A stretch of DNA of 64,000 nt from Blastobasis lacticolella (lineage: Eukaryota; Arthropoda; Insecta; Lepidoptera; Blastobasidae). Made by a program: the position numbers and the translations under genes. The stretch spans positions 20,273,907-20,337,906 of the forward strand of contig LR990041.1 of the NCBI GenBank assembly GCA_905147135.1, in the 5' to 3' direction. Each line of letters opens with the position of its first letter. Position 1 is the stretch's first letter. The notes under the pieces are model-generated. The model searched no databases, was not told the DNA's origin, and saw nothing but the letters and a program-made list of their open reading frames with translations. Shown here one piece after another: positions 20,605 to 30,970 of this stretch.

Positions 20605-22652
20605 CGGCCAACGACTGCCCTTCATCAGCAGGCCGTCTATTTGTCACAGATCGGAATACAAAAATGCAGTTTCTTGTAGACACTGGCTCTGACTTGTGCG
20701 TTTTTCCCCGATCAGCTACTAGGACGCCTTGTATAAAATTAAAATACGATCTCATTGCTGCGAATAATACCATTATTCATACTTACGGACCAGCTGAGCT
20801 AAATTTGGATCTTGGTTTAAGAAGGATATTTTCTTGGAGATTTACGATTGCAGATGTGTCACGCCCAATAGTAGGAGTAGACTTCCTCAGCTACTACAAT
20901 TTGCTCGTGGATTGTCGAAACCAGAGCTTAATTGACAACACTACTACACTCTCAGTAGCTGCATTAGTCACAATGGATTCGGAAGAGAACGCGTCAGTGA
21001 AGGTTATCACTGGAGATTCCGAATTTTATGCTATACTTCGCGATTATCCCGAGATAACACGCCCCCCAGGAGTACACAGCATACTGCACCACATTAGGAC
21101 GACGCCTGGTCCTCCAGTTTCCAGCAAACCCCGCCGTCTCGACCCGTCTCGGATGATAGCTGCAAGAAAAGAATTCGAAGATACGTTGTCCACTGGTATA
21201 GCTAAACGTTCGGAGAGTGCTTGGTCCTCTCCAGTCCACATGGTGAAGAAGAAGGACGGAAACTGGAGATCCTGTGGAGATGATCGCGCCTTAAATTCAA
21301 GAACGATACCGGATAGGTATCCCATCCGTCACATTCATGATTTTTCTTACAAACTGTCAGGCTGTCACCAAATTGCTGTCAACCCCGAGGACATACAGAA
21401 AACCACTATTACTACACCTTTAGGTTTGTACGAGTTTGAATATATGACCTTTGGCCTTAGGAATGCGGCGCAAACATTCCAGGGCTTTATGGATGAGGTT
21501 TTACTAGGTCTTAATTTTTGCTACGGATATATAGATGATATTCTGGTGTTTTCTTCGTCAATTGAAGAGCACAAACAACAATTACGACTACTTTTCGATC
21601 GCCACAAGCAGTACGGATTGGTCGTGAACACTAGTGGCATACTTGGCCAACCCGAGGTGGCCTTTCTTGGATATCGCGTGTCAGGTGCTGGAACTAAACC
21701 ACTTGATGCTAAATTCCAATCTATTCAAGAATTTCCCGTGCCAAGAACTGTCAAGCAGCTACGACGTTTCCTTGGTATGATAAACTTCTATCGTCGCTTC
21801 ATACCGAATGCTGCTCAAATCCAAGCACCTCTAAACGCGATTTTGACTGGCCCCAAAATTAGAGGATCACATCCAGTAAAAATGACGCTAGATTTACAGC
21901 CAACTTTTGACGATTGTAAAAAATCACTATCTACAACTACACTTCTTGCTCATCCTAATTCAGATTTAGAATTGGCTATTGTAACGGATGCTTCAGATTA
22001 AGCTATTGGAGCTGTACTACAGCAGCGGATGGAAAACGATTGGGAACCGTTAGCCTTTTATTCACACAAAATCAAGCCTTCGCAAGGAAAATACAGCCCC
22101 TATGATCAAGACCTTTTGGCTGTCTATGAAGCCATTAAGTACTTTCGCCATATGGTCAAAGCAAGAACTTTTACAATCTTCACCGATCACAAGCCTCTCA
22201 CATATGCATTTCCTTTGAGTAAAGAAAAGTGCACTCCACGCCAGTTTAGACACTTAGACTACATTGCGAAATTTACCACAGACCTGCGATACTTACCCGG
22301 AAAAGAAAATGTCGTAGCTGATGCTCTTTCCCGCATTGAAGAGATAACATTGTCCATCTACTACAAAGAACTTGCACGATCTCAGGAACAGGATCCAGAG
22401 CTGCAAGCCTTAATACGAGATGGTTCGACGCTAAAGTTTAAAAAAATTACTACTATGGAAAGTCACTTGCCTGTCTACTGTGATATCTCCATGCATTCGC
22501 CTCGTCCGTATGTAACTTCACAATTCCGGAAGAAAGTCTTCGACATGTTGCATAATCTTCACCATCCCGAAGTTCTGCTACTGTGCGCCTGGTTACACAG
22601 AGATTTGTGTGGCCGATACTTCCCTATAGTACCCATTATTGATGCCACATAA
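20562..22652 (+). pseudogene. pol of CsRn1/Kabuki-like Gypsy
   Basis: Protease [13 protein letters not shown] (about 20670-20710) has an intact [34 protein letters not shown], then a jump from KLSGC to HQIAVNPED that removes the block with the first catalytic Asp; next [20 protein letters not shown] and [13 protein letters not shown]. RNase H starts AIVTDASD and is cut by TAA at 21999-22001, then continues in frame with YDQDLLAVYEAIKYFRHMV and FTDHKPLTYAF up to the ENVVADALSRIE tether. Only the start of integrase remains (to about 22600). Overlaps gag by 43 bases in the -1 frame. Confidence 0.9.
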
Positions 22653-22667
22653 GCTGTGGCATCAATA
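22637..22667. repeat. Perfect 13-bp hairpin at the pol break
   Basis: Arms TATTGATGCCACA (22637-22649) and its exact reverse complement (22655-22667), loop TAAGC. It coincides with the point where the CsRn1-like integrase ceases to be recognisable. Confidence 0.8.
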
Positions 22668-22674
22668 AAGTATT

Positions 22675-22735
22675 CCAGAAATTTGGCGAACTGTGGCGAT
22701 ACAGTTAGCCAAATCTCTAGAATATATGTATAATA
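22675..22735. repeat. Imperfect inverted repeat related to 34545-34580
   Basis: AATTTGGCGAACTGTGGCGATACAGTTAGCCAAATCT contains inverted AATTTGGC/GCCAAAT arms around GTGGCGATACAG. A related stretch, AGATTTGGCGATACAG, occurs at 34559-34574, next to the inverted LTR fragment. Origin unknown. Confidence 0.5.
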
Positions 22736-22739
22736 GTAA

Positions 22740-22905
22740 GACGCCCGTGACGCATATTTCACTTTATCTTAGATTTATTCCATGTCGATAAGAGTCGGAC
22801 GCGAGAGCCAACATCGGGCAATGTGGAGAAAAGTGGGAAAGCGGACCCTGGCAAAAGCCGGGATTGACCGCTCGGATGATTATAATGATGATGTTTCATG
22901 TCGAT
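22740..22905 (+). mobile_element. RTE-type LINE 3' end fragment
   Basis: Plus-strand frame near 22800-22880 gives a W-R-K-V-G-K-R-T-L-A-K-A-G-I-D-like end followed by GATGATTATAATGATGATG. The same terminal layout (AGTGGGAAAGCGGACCCTGGCAAAAGCC... then GATGAT) is seen on the minus strand at 26505-26600. This is the tail of RTE-clade polymerases. Only the last codons and tail remain. Confidence 0.7.
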
Positions 22906-24595
22906 GCGATGCTTTAAAGTTAAAAAGTTGAATATTTGCATCCACAATCGCATTTGTTAATATTAAGAAAGTTGTATTCGTTACATCACCTACCTACTGT
23001 ATAAAATAATAACTTTATAAATTATCATGCCTGCCTATTTTAGGGCATGTATTATTAGCTCTCCAGCTAAGCTCGTAATGAAATAAGTTGCAGATATGTA
23101 TTTTATATGCAAAGCAGGTGAGATGTGCAAGTTTCCGTCATGCATGATAATTACTTTGCAGCTACATACCTATATAGCTTAACTTTAAACTACATATTCT
23201 AGTTTAAAGTTGACTCCTAACCAAGTGTTGCGTATTGCACTCTAGTTTTGTACAATAAACAAAGTACATTATGTTGTTATAGTTTTTCAACGCACTTGCA
23301 TGTTTATACCGAATTACGTAGAATATGAAACATGCATGCTTTTTATTACAGAAACGTGAGATTTAAGTCACACTTAATAATACCTACTTATAATATAAGT
23401 AAGTGTTCTTATGTAAAACCAAGAATGTCATACGACGAGTGTTATACGACGTTATTCAATACCATGCTAGTAAAAACGATGTAATGATGGAAGTTGAGAG
23501 GAAGGTGGTGAATAACGATTCCCCTAACTAAGAGCAAACCGCTGAATAATTTCATTATGATATATTTCTTAAAATTTTGGTATTTTATACATAGTTTATT
23601 TAATGCCCTACGTTATTGTAAACCTAAAATTAGCAAACTATTCAAAGTTTAAAATGATCCCCAGTGTATAAGTAAAGAAACCAGCGGAGCGAGTCAGTAG
23701 TCGATCAGCACGTGGGGTGGTTGACCTTGCCTCATTTACACCGTAGTAGCGCGGAATACCTTTTTCAATTTACTAGATTTTAACAGTATTTTTAAAAATA
23801 TGACCTGGGAAAGACAGACTTTCTTAAATACTTTATTTAGGAAATTTGTTTGGAATGACGAGTACAAGCTTATTCTACTTAACTAATGTAAAATCATGCT
23901 GTATAGTGTTTTTGTGGTAATTATAATAAAAAACGAAGTTTAGTGGGTATCATGATGGGATTGTTTTCCCTACAGGTGAAAGCATCAATTTTGGTCAAAC
24001 ACGGCAATAGAATATGGTCGATTACACAGCTTAACTACATTGAAAGCAGATACAAATACTAAAATCATGAAGTATCTACAAACAACAAATCCATAAAACA
24101 TAGATTGAGATCTACCCTAGCTTAGCTTAGATAAAAAATGGTAATTTTGAATTTTCAGTATAAAAATTACAAAAGCTCACGACGCCATGATATTTTGAAA
24201 GAGGTTGCGCAAGTGCCCAAAGATCGGTAATTTCGCTACAATAACCTAGATGGTGCTGTTTAAGTCGATAAAACAGTCGGTGATCGTTTTACCTACAAAG
24301 ATCATTATTACCACCTTCCCCTAATCAATCAACGCGAAGTCAAAGATGATGCGACGCGATGACTCTTCAAAAATACACATCATCATGCTTCTGGCAGCGT
24401 TGCGATGAATTGCTTTCAATTTTCATAAAAGTCTAGTTTGACACAAAAATAAATCACATCGGTCTCACTGTAAAGCCTAAAAACTATATTTATACGGCTT
24501 ATCCCTTGCATGGATTTAGCGCACGACTGCCGAGTAGCGTTGCCGCTCATGCACTAATTTCATACCAGCAATGCACTAATTTGAGCTGCTGGTAA
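22906..24595. other. No recognisable gene
   Basis: AT-rich DNA with short ORFs only. An inverted AACTTTAAAC/GTTTAAAGTT pair lies at about 23180-23211, and a GC-richer patch at 23680-23760 (GGAGCGAGTCAGTAGTCGATC). No domain, tRNA or element boundary could be supported. Confidence 0.5.
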
Positions 24596-24599
24596 CTTT

Positions 24600-25100
24600 A
24601 ACAAAAATTGTTTGACTGTTTAACAATGATGACTACTCCTACAGCATATATATACAAGTATATACCTATAGTCAAGACCTATCTTTGAATTCATGGTTGT
24701 AAATCAAATAAAATAACTGCATGTTTCACAATAATTTATTTTACACACAGTGAAAATCAAAAACATCAACCAAATATGCTGCACTCTATATTAAAACTAA
24801 CACCATTGTGAAATATAAGAAATCTCACTTTTTAAAATCGAACAATGAATGAACATAAGTAATTGATGTAGTTGTAACAAAAAATTTTTGACTGTTTAAC
24901 AATGACGACTACTCCTACAGCATATATAAACAAGTATATACCAATAGTCAAGACCTATCTTCGAATTCTTGGTTGTAAATCAATTAAAATAACTGCGTGT
25001 CTCACAATTATTTATTTTACAGACAGTGAAAATCAAAAACATCAACCAAATATGCCACACTATATTGTGAAATATAAGAAATCACACGTTATAAAATCGA
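24600..25100 (+). repeat. Direct tandem duplication, 276-bp period
   Basis: Copy 1 starts around 24600 and copy 2 around 24876. Both contain TTTGACTGTTTAACAATGA, CTCCTACAGCATATAT, AGTCAAGACCTATCTT and GAAAATCAAAAACATCAACC in the same order. Copy 1 carries about 30 extra bases (near 24790-24810) relative to copy 2. Nothing else in the window matches it. Confidence 0.85.
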
Positions 25101-25216
25101 ACAATGACATAGAACATTTCGGTGCACTCACAAATCTTAAATTAATTTACATAGTTGTACACTTGCATGATTATTATAGCAATGGTAACACAGGCGGATA
25201 TGAAACCAAAGAGTAG
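24902..25216 (+). CDS. Unidentified 104-codon ORF in tandem duplication
   Basis: ATG 24902 opens a 104-codon frame: MTTTPTAYINKYIPIVKTYL at the N-terminus, a central KSHVIKSNNDIEHFGAL block and an aromatic LIYIVVHLHDYYSN block near the C-terminus. The duplicated upstream copy starts at 24626 but stops at codon 21, where the CGA of copy 2 is TGA. TTATTTTACAG at about 25011-25021 could be a splice acceptor, so this may be part of a spliced gene. I recognise no family. It may equally be a chance ORF in a repeat; the low-complexity, Ile/Lys/Asn-rich composition favours caution. Confidence 0.25.
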   Translation: MTTTPTAYINKYIPIVKTYLRILGCKSIKITACLTIIYFTDSENQKHQPNMPHYIVKYKKSHVIKSNNDIEHFGALTNLKLIYIVVHLHDYYSNGNTGGYETKE

Positions 25217-25219
25217 ATT

Positions 25220-26320
25220 GATGTTGATGGGAAACAAGCGGTACACCTTGAAAACAGGGCGGCGGACTTCGATGTAGTCGCATATCTCGTAAATAGCTGC
25301 ACGCACTGCGGTATCTATTGAACAGTTAGCTATTATTGAACTGATTATAATATATATATTACCGGAAATGAGCGAAATCTAGGAATTGTGTACACTGGCC
25401 AGCTAATTTTGGAAATGTGAAAAATGTATACAATTCGTAAATGGTAGCCGGAAATGTATCTTTTGAGATTATGTTCGCTTCTCGCAACCTAGCCCTCAGT
25501 GGCAAGATGTAATTTTTGAACGCGTCGTTATTTTAAGTTTCCAAATAAAACAATGAAATTGACACATTTCCGATGCCTGTTCAGGATATGTATGAAATTC
25601 CTAGGAAATGTGTATAATAACAATAATTTCACATAATTCCGGTTGATTTTAGGCATTGTTTACATTTCCTAGAATTTGTAGGTATATATTCTGTAACATG
25701 TACAATAAATTCAGACGAAAATGGCATCTTTGCTTTAATCTTATTATTTAGACACGGAGGAAATGTATTTGAAGTTTAGTGTTACCATTGTACCGCATTA
25801 TTTCTTTCGCCAGTGTAACTTTTATGTCATCGATTTCGCAAGCCGCGGCCTCAGCATAGTATATCGTAACGATAAATTGCAGAAATTTCAAACAAAGCTG
25901 AATCGCTTTTAACATCGTAAGTGAATATGATACTCGGAAATTGTTCTGTAATAATAATTAAATCGAGATAATTTGGAGTAAATTACAAAGAATTAGCTTC
26001 TCTTATCAGTAGACCTTTAATAGATCATTAAACATTAAAAAGTACCTAAAATTATTATTTTCAGTTTATACATATACAACATTATTACTTACGCTGTTGT
26101 TTATATTAAAGTATATATATATTGCCGTACCGCAGAAATCAGAACCCAGACTCAACAGTATCTGTAAAAAGCAAGTTAGTTATTTAAAGTAAAATTAGGT
26201 ATTTAATTGTATGTGACTGGATTTTTTTAGTTTTACAACAAAAGAATTCTAATATGTATGTAATTAAGGCTTTTATACCGCTAAGGTGACAAACAAGCTT
26301 ATGGCATGCCTGATAGTAAA
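25220..26320. other. No gene; scattered GGAAATGTGTA-type motifs
   Basis: Between 25360 and 25690 a motif of the type GGAAATGTGTA or its complement recurs at irregular spacing (for example at 25368, 25413, 25447, 25566, 25608, 25663). The rest is AT-rich and has no supported feature. This may be a decayed tandem repeat. Confidence 0.4.
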
Positions 26321-26323
26321 CAG

Positions 26324-26457
26324 TCACCGCAACCAATAGACATTTGCATTACCAAAACCATCATCCAAGCGCTGTCGACCCCGTAAAAACCCCTTTAAGA
26401 ACTCTACGTTGCACTCTCCAGGGAAAACCTCTCTAGGGAGCTCATTCCACAACCTTT
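26324..26457 (-). pseudogene. LINE polymerase C-terminal fragment
   Basis: The minus strand reads RLWNELPREVFPGE, then FLKGFLRGRQ, ending with a TGA at 26324-26326. This is the conserved CR1/Jockey-type C-terminus (LWNxLPxxV...F...FLxxR). It is followed on the minus strand by a 3' UTR-like stretch with GGCATGCCATAAGCTTG. Only about 44 codons are present. Confidence 0.7.
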
Positions 26458-26504
26458 GAAAAAATTATTGACGCATCCCTATTGCCTTTTGTGGTCCATT
26501 TTAA

Positions 26505-26830
26505 GGGTCATCATCATCATCATCATCATCGTCCTAGCGCTTATCCCGGCCTCTGCCAGGGTCCAATTTCCTACAAATTCTTCTCCACTTCGCCCGGTCT
26601 TCGGCATCTTCGCGTTGTAAGCCGCTGGCTCTCGCATCCGACTCAGCGATGTGAATCCATCGCTTCTTGAGTCGCCCATGGAGCCTCCTATCTAATATCG
26701 GCAGGTCCAGGCACCTATTTCCCACGTAACCCTGAGGCTTATGCAACACGTGACCAAACCAGCGCAAGCGAGCCTCCTTGATCTTGTCTGCGATATCCCT
26801 CACGCCAAGTCTGCCACGGATCTATTCATG
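26505..26830 (-). mobile_element. RTE-type LINE C-terminus with GATGAT tail
   Basis: Frame 26803-26534 reads KIKEARLRWFGHVLHKPQGY, then RLHGRLKKRWIHIAESDARA, then EDAEDRAKWRRICRKLDPG and stops. This is the classic C-terminus of RTE-clade RT (RWFGHVxR ... RPxxRWxD ... DRxKWRxxxRxxDP). The tail on the minus strand is a run of GATGATGATG (plus strand CATCATCATC at 26508-26530). 5' truncated; defective. Confidence 0.85.
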
Positions 26831-27079
26831 ACGTACTTGATCGAACCGTGTAACTTCGCGCATCTAGCACAACACAGAGTCCATTTTAAGGATATGGTAG
26901 CGTAATTACAGGCATTATGCACACACACATACACACATTTACACATGTCAAATTTAATAATTGATTCTTAATAAAAAACTTCTTTATATTTGTAGTCCAC
27001 CACCAATAATTGAATATTGGAAAGCATGTGGACGGCGAAACTACGTTGAATAAAACACGAACTGGAAATCCAATACACA

Positions 27080-27751
27080 TCAAAATGAGATAGGTACATT
27101 ATTTATACAAACCGGACATGATATATACTTCATCATTTTATCCATATTATCCAAAATATTCTTATAACAGAAAAATGCCTTCGTAATAATGTAGATTTTC
27201 ATTTCTTCTTGTACACCAATTACACTAAGGTGACTTTCGAAATACTCTCGTAGTCTACGCAAGCTTTTCCAATATATGTACAGTATTATATTTTTCATAG
27301 AGTTGGCAAAGTCTGTTTTTATGATAATGACTAAATAAAACAATACAGAAACTCGAAATCCTTCTAAGGCGAAAATTAATAAGCACGTTATCATTCTGAT
27401 CACTGGGATACTAACTATAATTAATGATAATGATTTGAATAATAACAATTTCGCATTTTTTCCCATTGACGTATATATGACTCGCATTGTGTTAATATAT
27501 TGAAAGAGGAATTTTTGCTTTGTTACCAGACAGAGCATTGTGACAAATAAATCAGGTGTGATGATAATTACGATAGAACCCTTATATATTACAGAAATAT
27601 CTGTCATTGATATTACTGTGATCCATATGATACTCAAGAACGACAAACAATATAATTTTACAAAAAGCTGGGTCATTTTGCTCGAAGACACATCAAAATA
27701 ATAGCCCAAAAGCAATCGCGCCCACATTAAAGCTTTGAAATAATTCACCAT
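27080..27751 (-). CDS. Gustatory-receptor-like N-terminal exon
   Basis: Best host-gene candidate. A 223-codon frame from ATG 27749-27751 with several predicted membrane helices: about residues 28-50 (FVKLYCLSFLSIIWITVI), 57-77 (GSIVIIITPDLFVTMLCLV), 103-130 (LLLFKSLSLIIVSIPVIRMI) and 133-152. It then has a K-S-L-R-R-L-R-E-Y-F-E-S-H-L loop, typical of the intracellular segment after TM4 in insect gustatory receptors, and FFCYKNILDNMDKMMKYI. Insect GRs are 7-TM ligand-gated channels of sensory neurons, ~370-430 residues; this is about half, so downstream exons are missing or not recognisable. Possible donors are GTATATATC or GTTTGTATA just before the stop. The TYhhhhhQF signature exon was not found. 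It may be a single surviving exon of a pseudogene. Confidence 0.5.
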   Translation of the reverse strand: MVNYFKALMWARLLLGYYFDVSSSKMTQLFVKLYCLSFLSIIWITVISMTDISVIYKGSIVIIITPDLFVTMLCLVTKQKFLFQYINTMRVIYTSMGKNAKLLLFKSLSLIIVSIPVIRMITCLLIFALEGFRVSVLFYLVIIIKTDFANSMKNIILYIYWKSLRRLREYFESHLSVIGVQEEMKIYIITKAFFCYKNILDNMDKMMKYISCPVCINNVPISF

Positions 27752-27810
27752 GTTCTAGTCTGATACAGTATTCTGTTTAAAAAATATATTAAATTTATTT
27801 GATGTTTTAA

Positions 27811-28122
27811 TCAATTAAATAAATAAAAATGACTACTACAGTTTATTTGTCTTTTAAAATTAAACAAATGTATTCGACACATTAAAAGTGCCCTCAAAAC
27901 GAGAGTCACAGAATGAATGAAGTATTTTCCAACCCATGCCTTTAAACAAAAACGAATAAGGTCAATTTTAAAAATATGACCGATCGATTGCTTCATATAC
28001 CTAACATAAGTATTTTCATTAAAAGCATTGGCTACATATTGTTTATTTGTACGGTACAACAGCTTAATTGTTGCCATAAATAGTTCTAGTATGTTCGTTA
28101 TTTTTATAATTACTGCAATCAA
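27811..28122 (-). CDS. Small ORF of unknown function upstream of GR-like exon
   Basis: 103 codons, Met-rich start (MIAVIIKITNILELFMATIK), then many Tyr/Phe/Ile residues and a Cys-poor C-terminus. No domain recognised. It lies 60 bases upstream of, and on the same strand as, the GR-like exon. It may be a decayed neighbouring receptor fragment or a chance ORF; there is no start context or splice evidence for either. Confidence 0.2.
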   Translation of the reverse strand: MIAVIIKITNILELFMATIKLLYRTNKQYVANAFNENTYVRYMKQSIGHIFKIDLIRFCLKAWVGKYFIHSVTLVLRALLMCRIHLFNFKRQINCSSHFYLFN

Positions 28123-28275
28123 ACTTTAAATAACCGAAACCAATACATTACAGTGCCGCTTCAATTATTTGTATAATACAAGGACTTCTATTTTATATTA
28201 ATAATACCTGGCTTCTTAAACCCTAAAACTATATTATTATGTTAATGTATGCGATCAGTCGAGGAAAACGAATGT

Positions 28276-28467
28276 TTAGCAGTTTAGGTGTCTTCTTAAT
28301 GTGTTCGTATTATTATGAGAAACCTTCTCTTTAGGCTGGTTATATTTTGTAGGAAGTGTTGATGTCACTTTATTTATTGGATAGTGTTTGGCAAAATCGC
28401 CACAGTTTAGCGAAAGCCACATTTTACAAAAGATTAAGAAGCAGATAGCTAGAGAAATTAAGAGCAT
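28276..28467 (-). CDS. Possible small secreted peptide, 63 codons
   Basis: The N-terminus MLLISLAICFLIFCKMWLSL fits a signal peptide or single membrane helix. The mature part is hydrophilic with a few Lys/Arg and ends in a RRHLNC block with a terminal Cys. A TATAAAAAG stretch lies just upstream on the minus strand (about 28469-28480), very close to the ATG. No known peptide family recognised. AT-rich DNA easily yields hydrophobic chance ORFs, so this is only a candidate. Confidence 0.2.
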   Translation of the reverse strand: MLLISLAICFLIFCKMWLSLNCGDFAKHYPINKVTSTLPTKYNQPKEKVSHNNTNTLRRHLNC

Positions 28468-28504
28468 CTATACCTTTTTATAATATGTAATTTACACAAT
28501 AAAA

Positions 28505-30364
28505 ATATGTTATTTATTTAAATCATCTTTATACAGGGTGTAAAACGACCGCTAGCATTAATTGAAATCCCATATTCTACCCATGAAACTGAACAACTTT
28601 CCCCAAGAATATACCCGCGGAAATGACTTCAAAATTTCGTTACCTTTAATAAATAATTACATTGCGTGCTTTTATTTAAAGTGCATTTATTACAACTAAA
28701 ATTTAAACTTTGAGTGTCTAAATTATTTGTGAATGATGTAGTTATCGATACTTGATATTTTTTAGTACAAAAATACAACTTTTTTTTAAAGAATCTTGAT
28801 TTCTGCCTAAGCTATGAGTTTCCGCGGGTACGATTCTTGGGAAAAGGTGTTCAGTGTCATAGGTAGAATATGAGGTTTCAATTAATGCTAGCTGTCTTTT
28901 TACACCCTGTATAAGCAAACGTGATAATGATAACTTCTGACCAAAATGTAGCATTGTAGAGTTAGACTTTGCAATGGCTCTTCATGTAGTCTGATAACCA
29001 TTGATCGGCTAAATATCCCACCTTTGTAGCTCACCTAAGATTTGTCCATTATTTTCCTTTTTAATTATTATTTATAATATTTTTTTTTATAAGAGATATA
29101 TCATGGCGGTATCTATGTCGTAGAATAATCGGGTAATTAGTATTTTCGCGAAAATTCTAAGACGTTTGCAAAAACAGAATGATTGGAATCTGTGAAAAAA
29201 TTTCACCGAATCCTAGGACATTTGTGAAAAAACAGGATAATTGGAATGTGAAAATGAATTTTATCCGACCTATTTTCAAACAGCCGTATATTTATAGAAT
29301 GATCGCGTATAACGGGCTCATATGCGCTGATTAACTAACGGCTACATTCCTTCGCATTTCATTTATTTATTCTTATGAGCACTATAATTTAGGTTTAACC
29401 TAATGTAAGACTACCAACTTATTTATTATAAGTAATTCGATTTATATATTAATTACGTTACTGATATTATGCTTTGCTACCCTTATGATTTCACTGAGAG
29501 GACAGGAAAATAGGTTGTGCATAATATGTAGGTATAGCTCGTGTTAAGGGCGCTTTATTGAGCAAGCTAGTCTGCCCGTGCGGCTCGACGAGTAGCAGGT
29601 TCGGCCGTCACTGTACCCACATAAATCGGTCCTGCACACAGAAAACCAACCTCTCCAATAATGCATAATCACAATCATTTAATACTATTATCTGTAATTC
29701 AGATAGTTTCGAGCAATGATTATAGATAGTGATCGGCACAAACATACATATCAGGACTCCATGTCTTGATATGCAGATAGCCGAGATAAAATTATTTACG
29801 AAGTATGCCACTTCTTTAGGTTTTTATCTCTATTTCCCCATTAAGCCTTGTACTCATTGATAAGCTAATCAGCCTTCAAATTTCCAATTGTGCTAAACAA
29901 ACTCGGATTTTTGCGAAGATCCTGAAAACAGTTCAGATGATAAGAAATTCGTTCTTAGTTTCCAAATCCGGGTTTTCAAAACGTCGTAGGAATTTCGCTA
30001 AAATACGAACTTATCAATTATTCTACGATATATACATTTATGACATTGCAAAAAGGAGAACCACTGGAACTTTAGATTCTGAACACAAACTCAGGCAGCA
30101 CTATAAACATTGCCATACAAACAAATTCAAAAGTGACATAAGTGTATTATTTTTAAAGCTTATTATGAAAAAGGCATTGGCCGCGCTGCATGCATCGCAT
30201 TTGACTTATTTGTATGAAGTTATAATTCGCCTTATCATTAGATGTAGGTATAAAAAAGACATTATCACAAACTACAAAGCATTTTATAGCGGCGCCTCTC
30301 GTCGTCTCGTATTTTGTTGCAATATCTAGTGACGCTTACAACTTCGCTTTTTTGCCATGTGATA
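28505..30364 (+). repeat. 1.4 kb dispersed repeat D, copy 2 (with MITE inside)
   Basis: Second copy of 16960-18408, extended by a 380 bp MITE at 28532-28911. Differences include a short insertion at 29583-29620 (GACGAGTAGCAGGTTCGG) and a loss around 29512. Both copies end with TTTTTTGCCATGTGATA. The two copies have diverged by many substitutions. Confidence 0.75.
28532..28911. mobile_element. 380 bp MITE, TA target site, ~95-bp TIRs
   Basis: Starts TACAGGGTGTAAAACGACCG and ends with the reverse complement family TTTTTACACCCTGTA. Inverted similarity extends about 95 bases inward on each side (to ACCCGCGGAAA). Flanked by TA at 28530-28531 and 28912-28913. The other copy of repeat D (about 16985) has TTTAACTG where this copy has the insertion, i.e. 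an empty site. No transposase inside. A TA target fits a Tc1/mariner-like mobiliser, though the ends are not a signature I can assign. Confidence 0.85.
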
Positions 30365-30970
30365 CAAGCTCTTTGCTAATGTCACTTTGTTGCATCTAGT
30401 GAAAAAGCGAACTTTCAGGAATCCAATCTTGCAAGCCCAGTCGGACTTACACGCGGTCAAGGCGAGTGAATGTGGGTGTAAATGTAACCGTGATACAATC
30501 GGGCAGATTCTCCTATTGAATGTTGGACGCCCGAACCCCCCCAGATTGGCTACCTGGCCCTCCCAACCGGCAAGGTAGAGCAATCTGGGAATTTTCGTAA
30601 GATGGCGGGGCAGCCGTTCACTGGTGGCTAACCAGCTACTTGGGCTTCCACGTGTTTCGCATCCTGCTTCCCTCCGAAGCTAGGCACTCGGTACAGAAGT
30701 GGTGAGCATCAAGAAAAAGACGGTTACGCAGAGCGACCACAACTATCCAGACCCATCCTCCTAGACGGCTACTTCAGTCATCGCAACGAAACACGGCTTA
30801 ACGACGCGTTCGCCTGGAGGGTGGTGACCAGCCACGGCCGAAGCCTACCACCGGAGAGAGTGCTGTCCATTTTGCACTACCCGGGGATCACGTGCGAGAT
30901 ATCGAGAGTCATGAAGCCCAAAGTGGGCTTCGACGCGGACAGCATTGATCCCCAAAAGATGTGTAGGTGA
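30365..30970 (+). other. Unidentified segment with 112-codon open frame (possible exon)
   Basis: After repeat D the sequence becomes richer in G+C. A frame open from 30632 to the TGA at 30968-30970 reads, in part, DGYFSHRNETRLNDAFAWRV, RSLPPERVLSILHYP and KVGFDADSIDP. Its only Met is near the end, so it cannot be a simple gene. A possible acceptor is CTTCCCTCCGAAG (about 30669-30681) and a possible donor TGTAG/GTGATT (30967/30968). The codon pattern looks protein-like, but I recognise no domain; it could be part of an unannotated transposon ORF. Confidence 0.3.
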
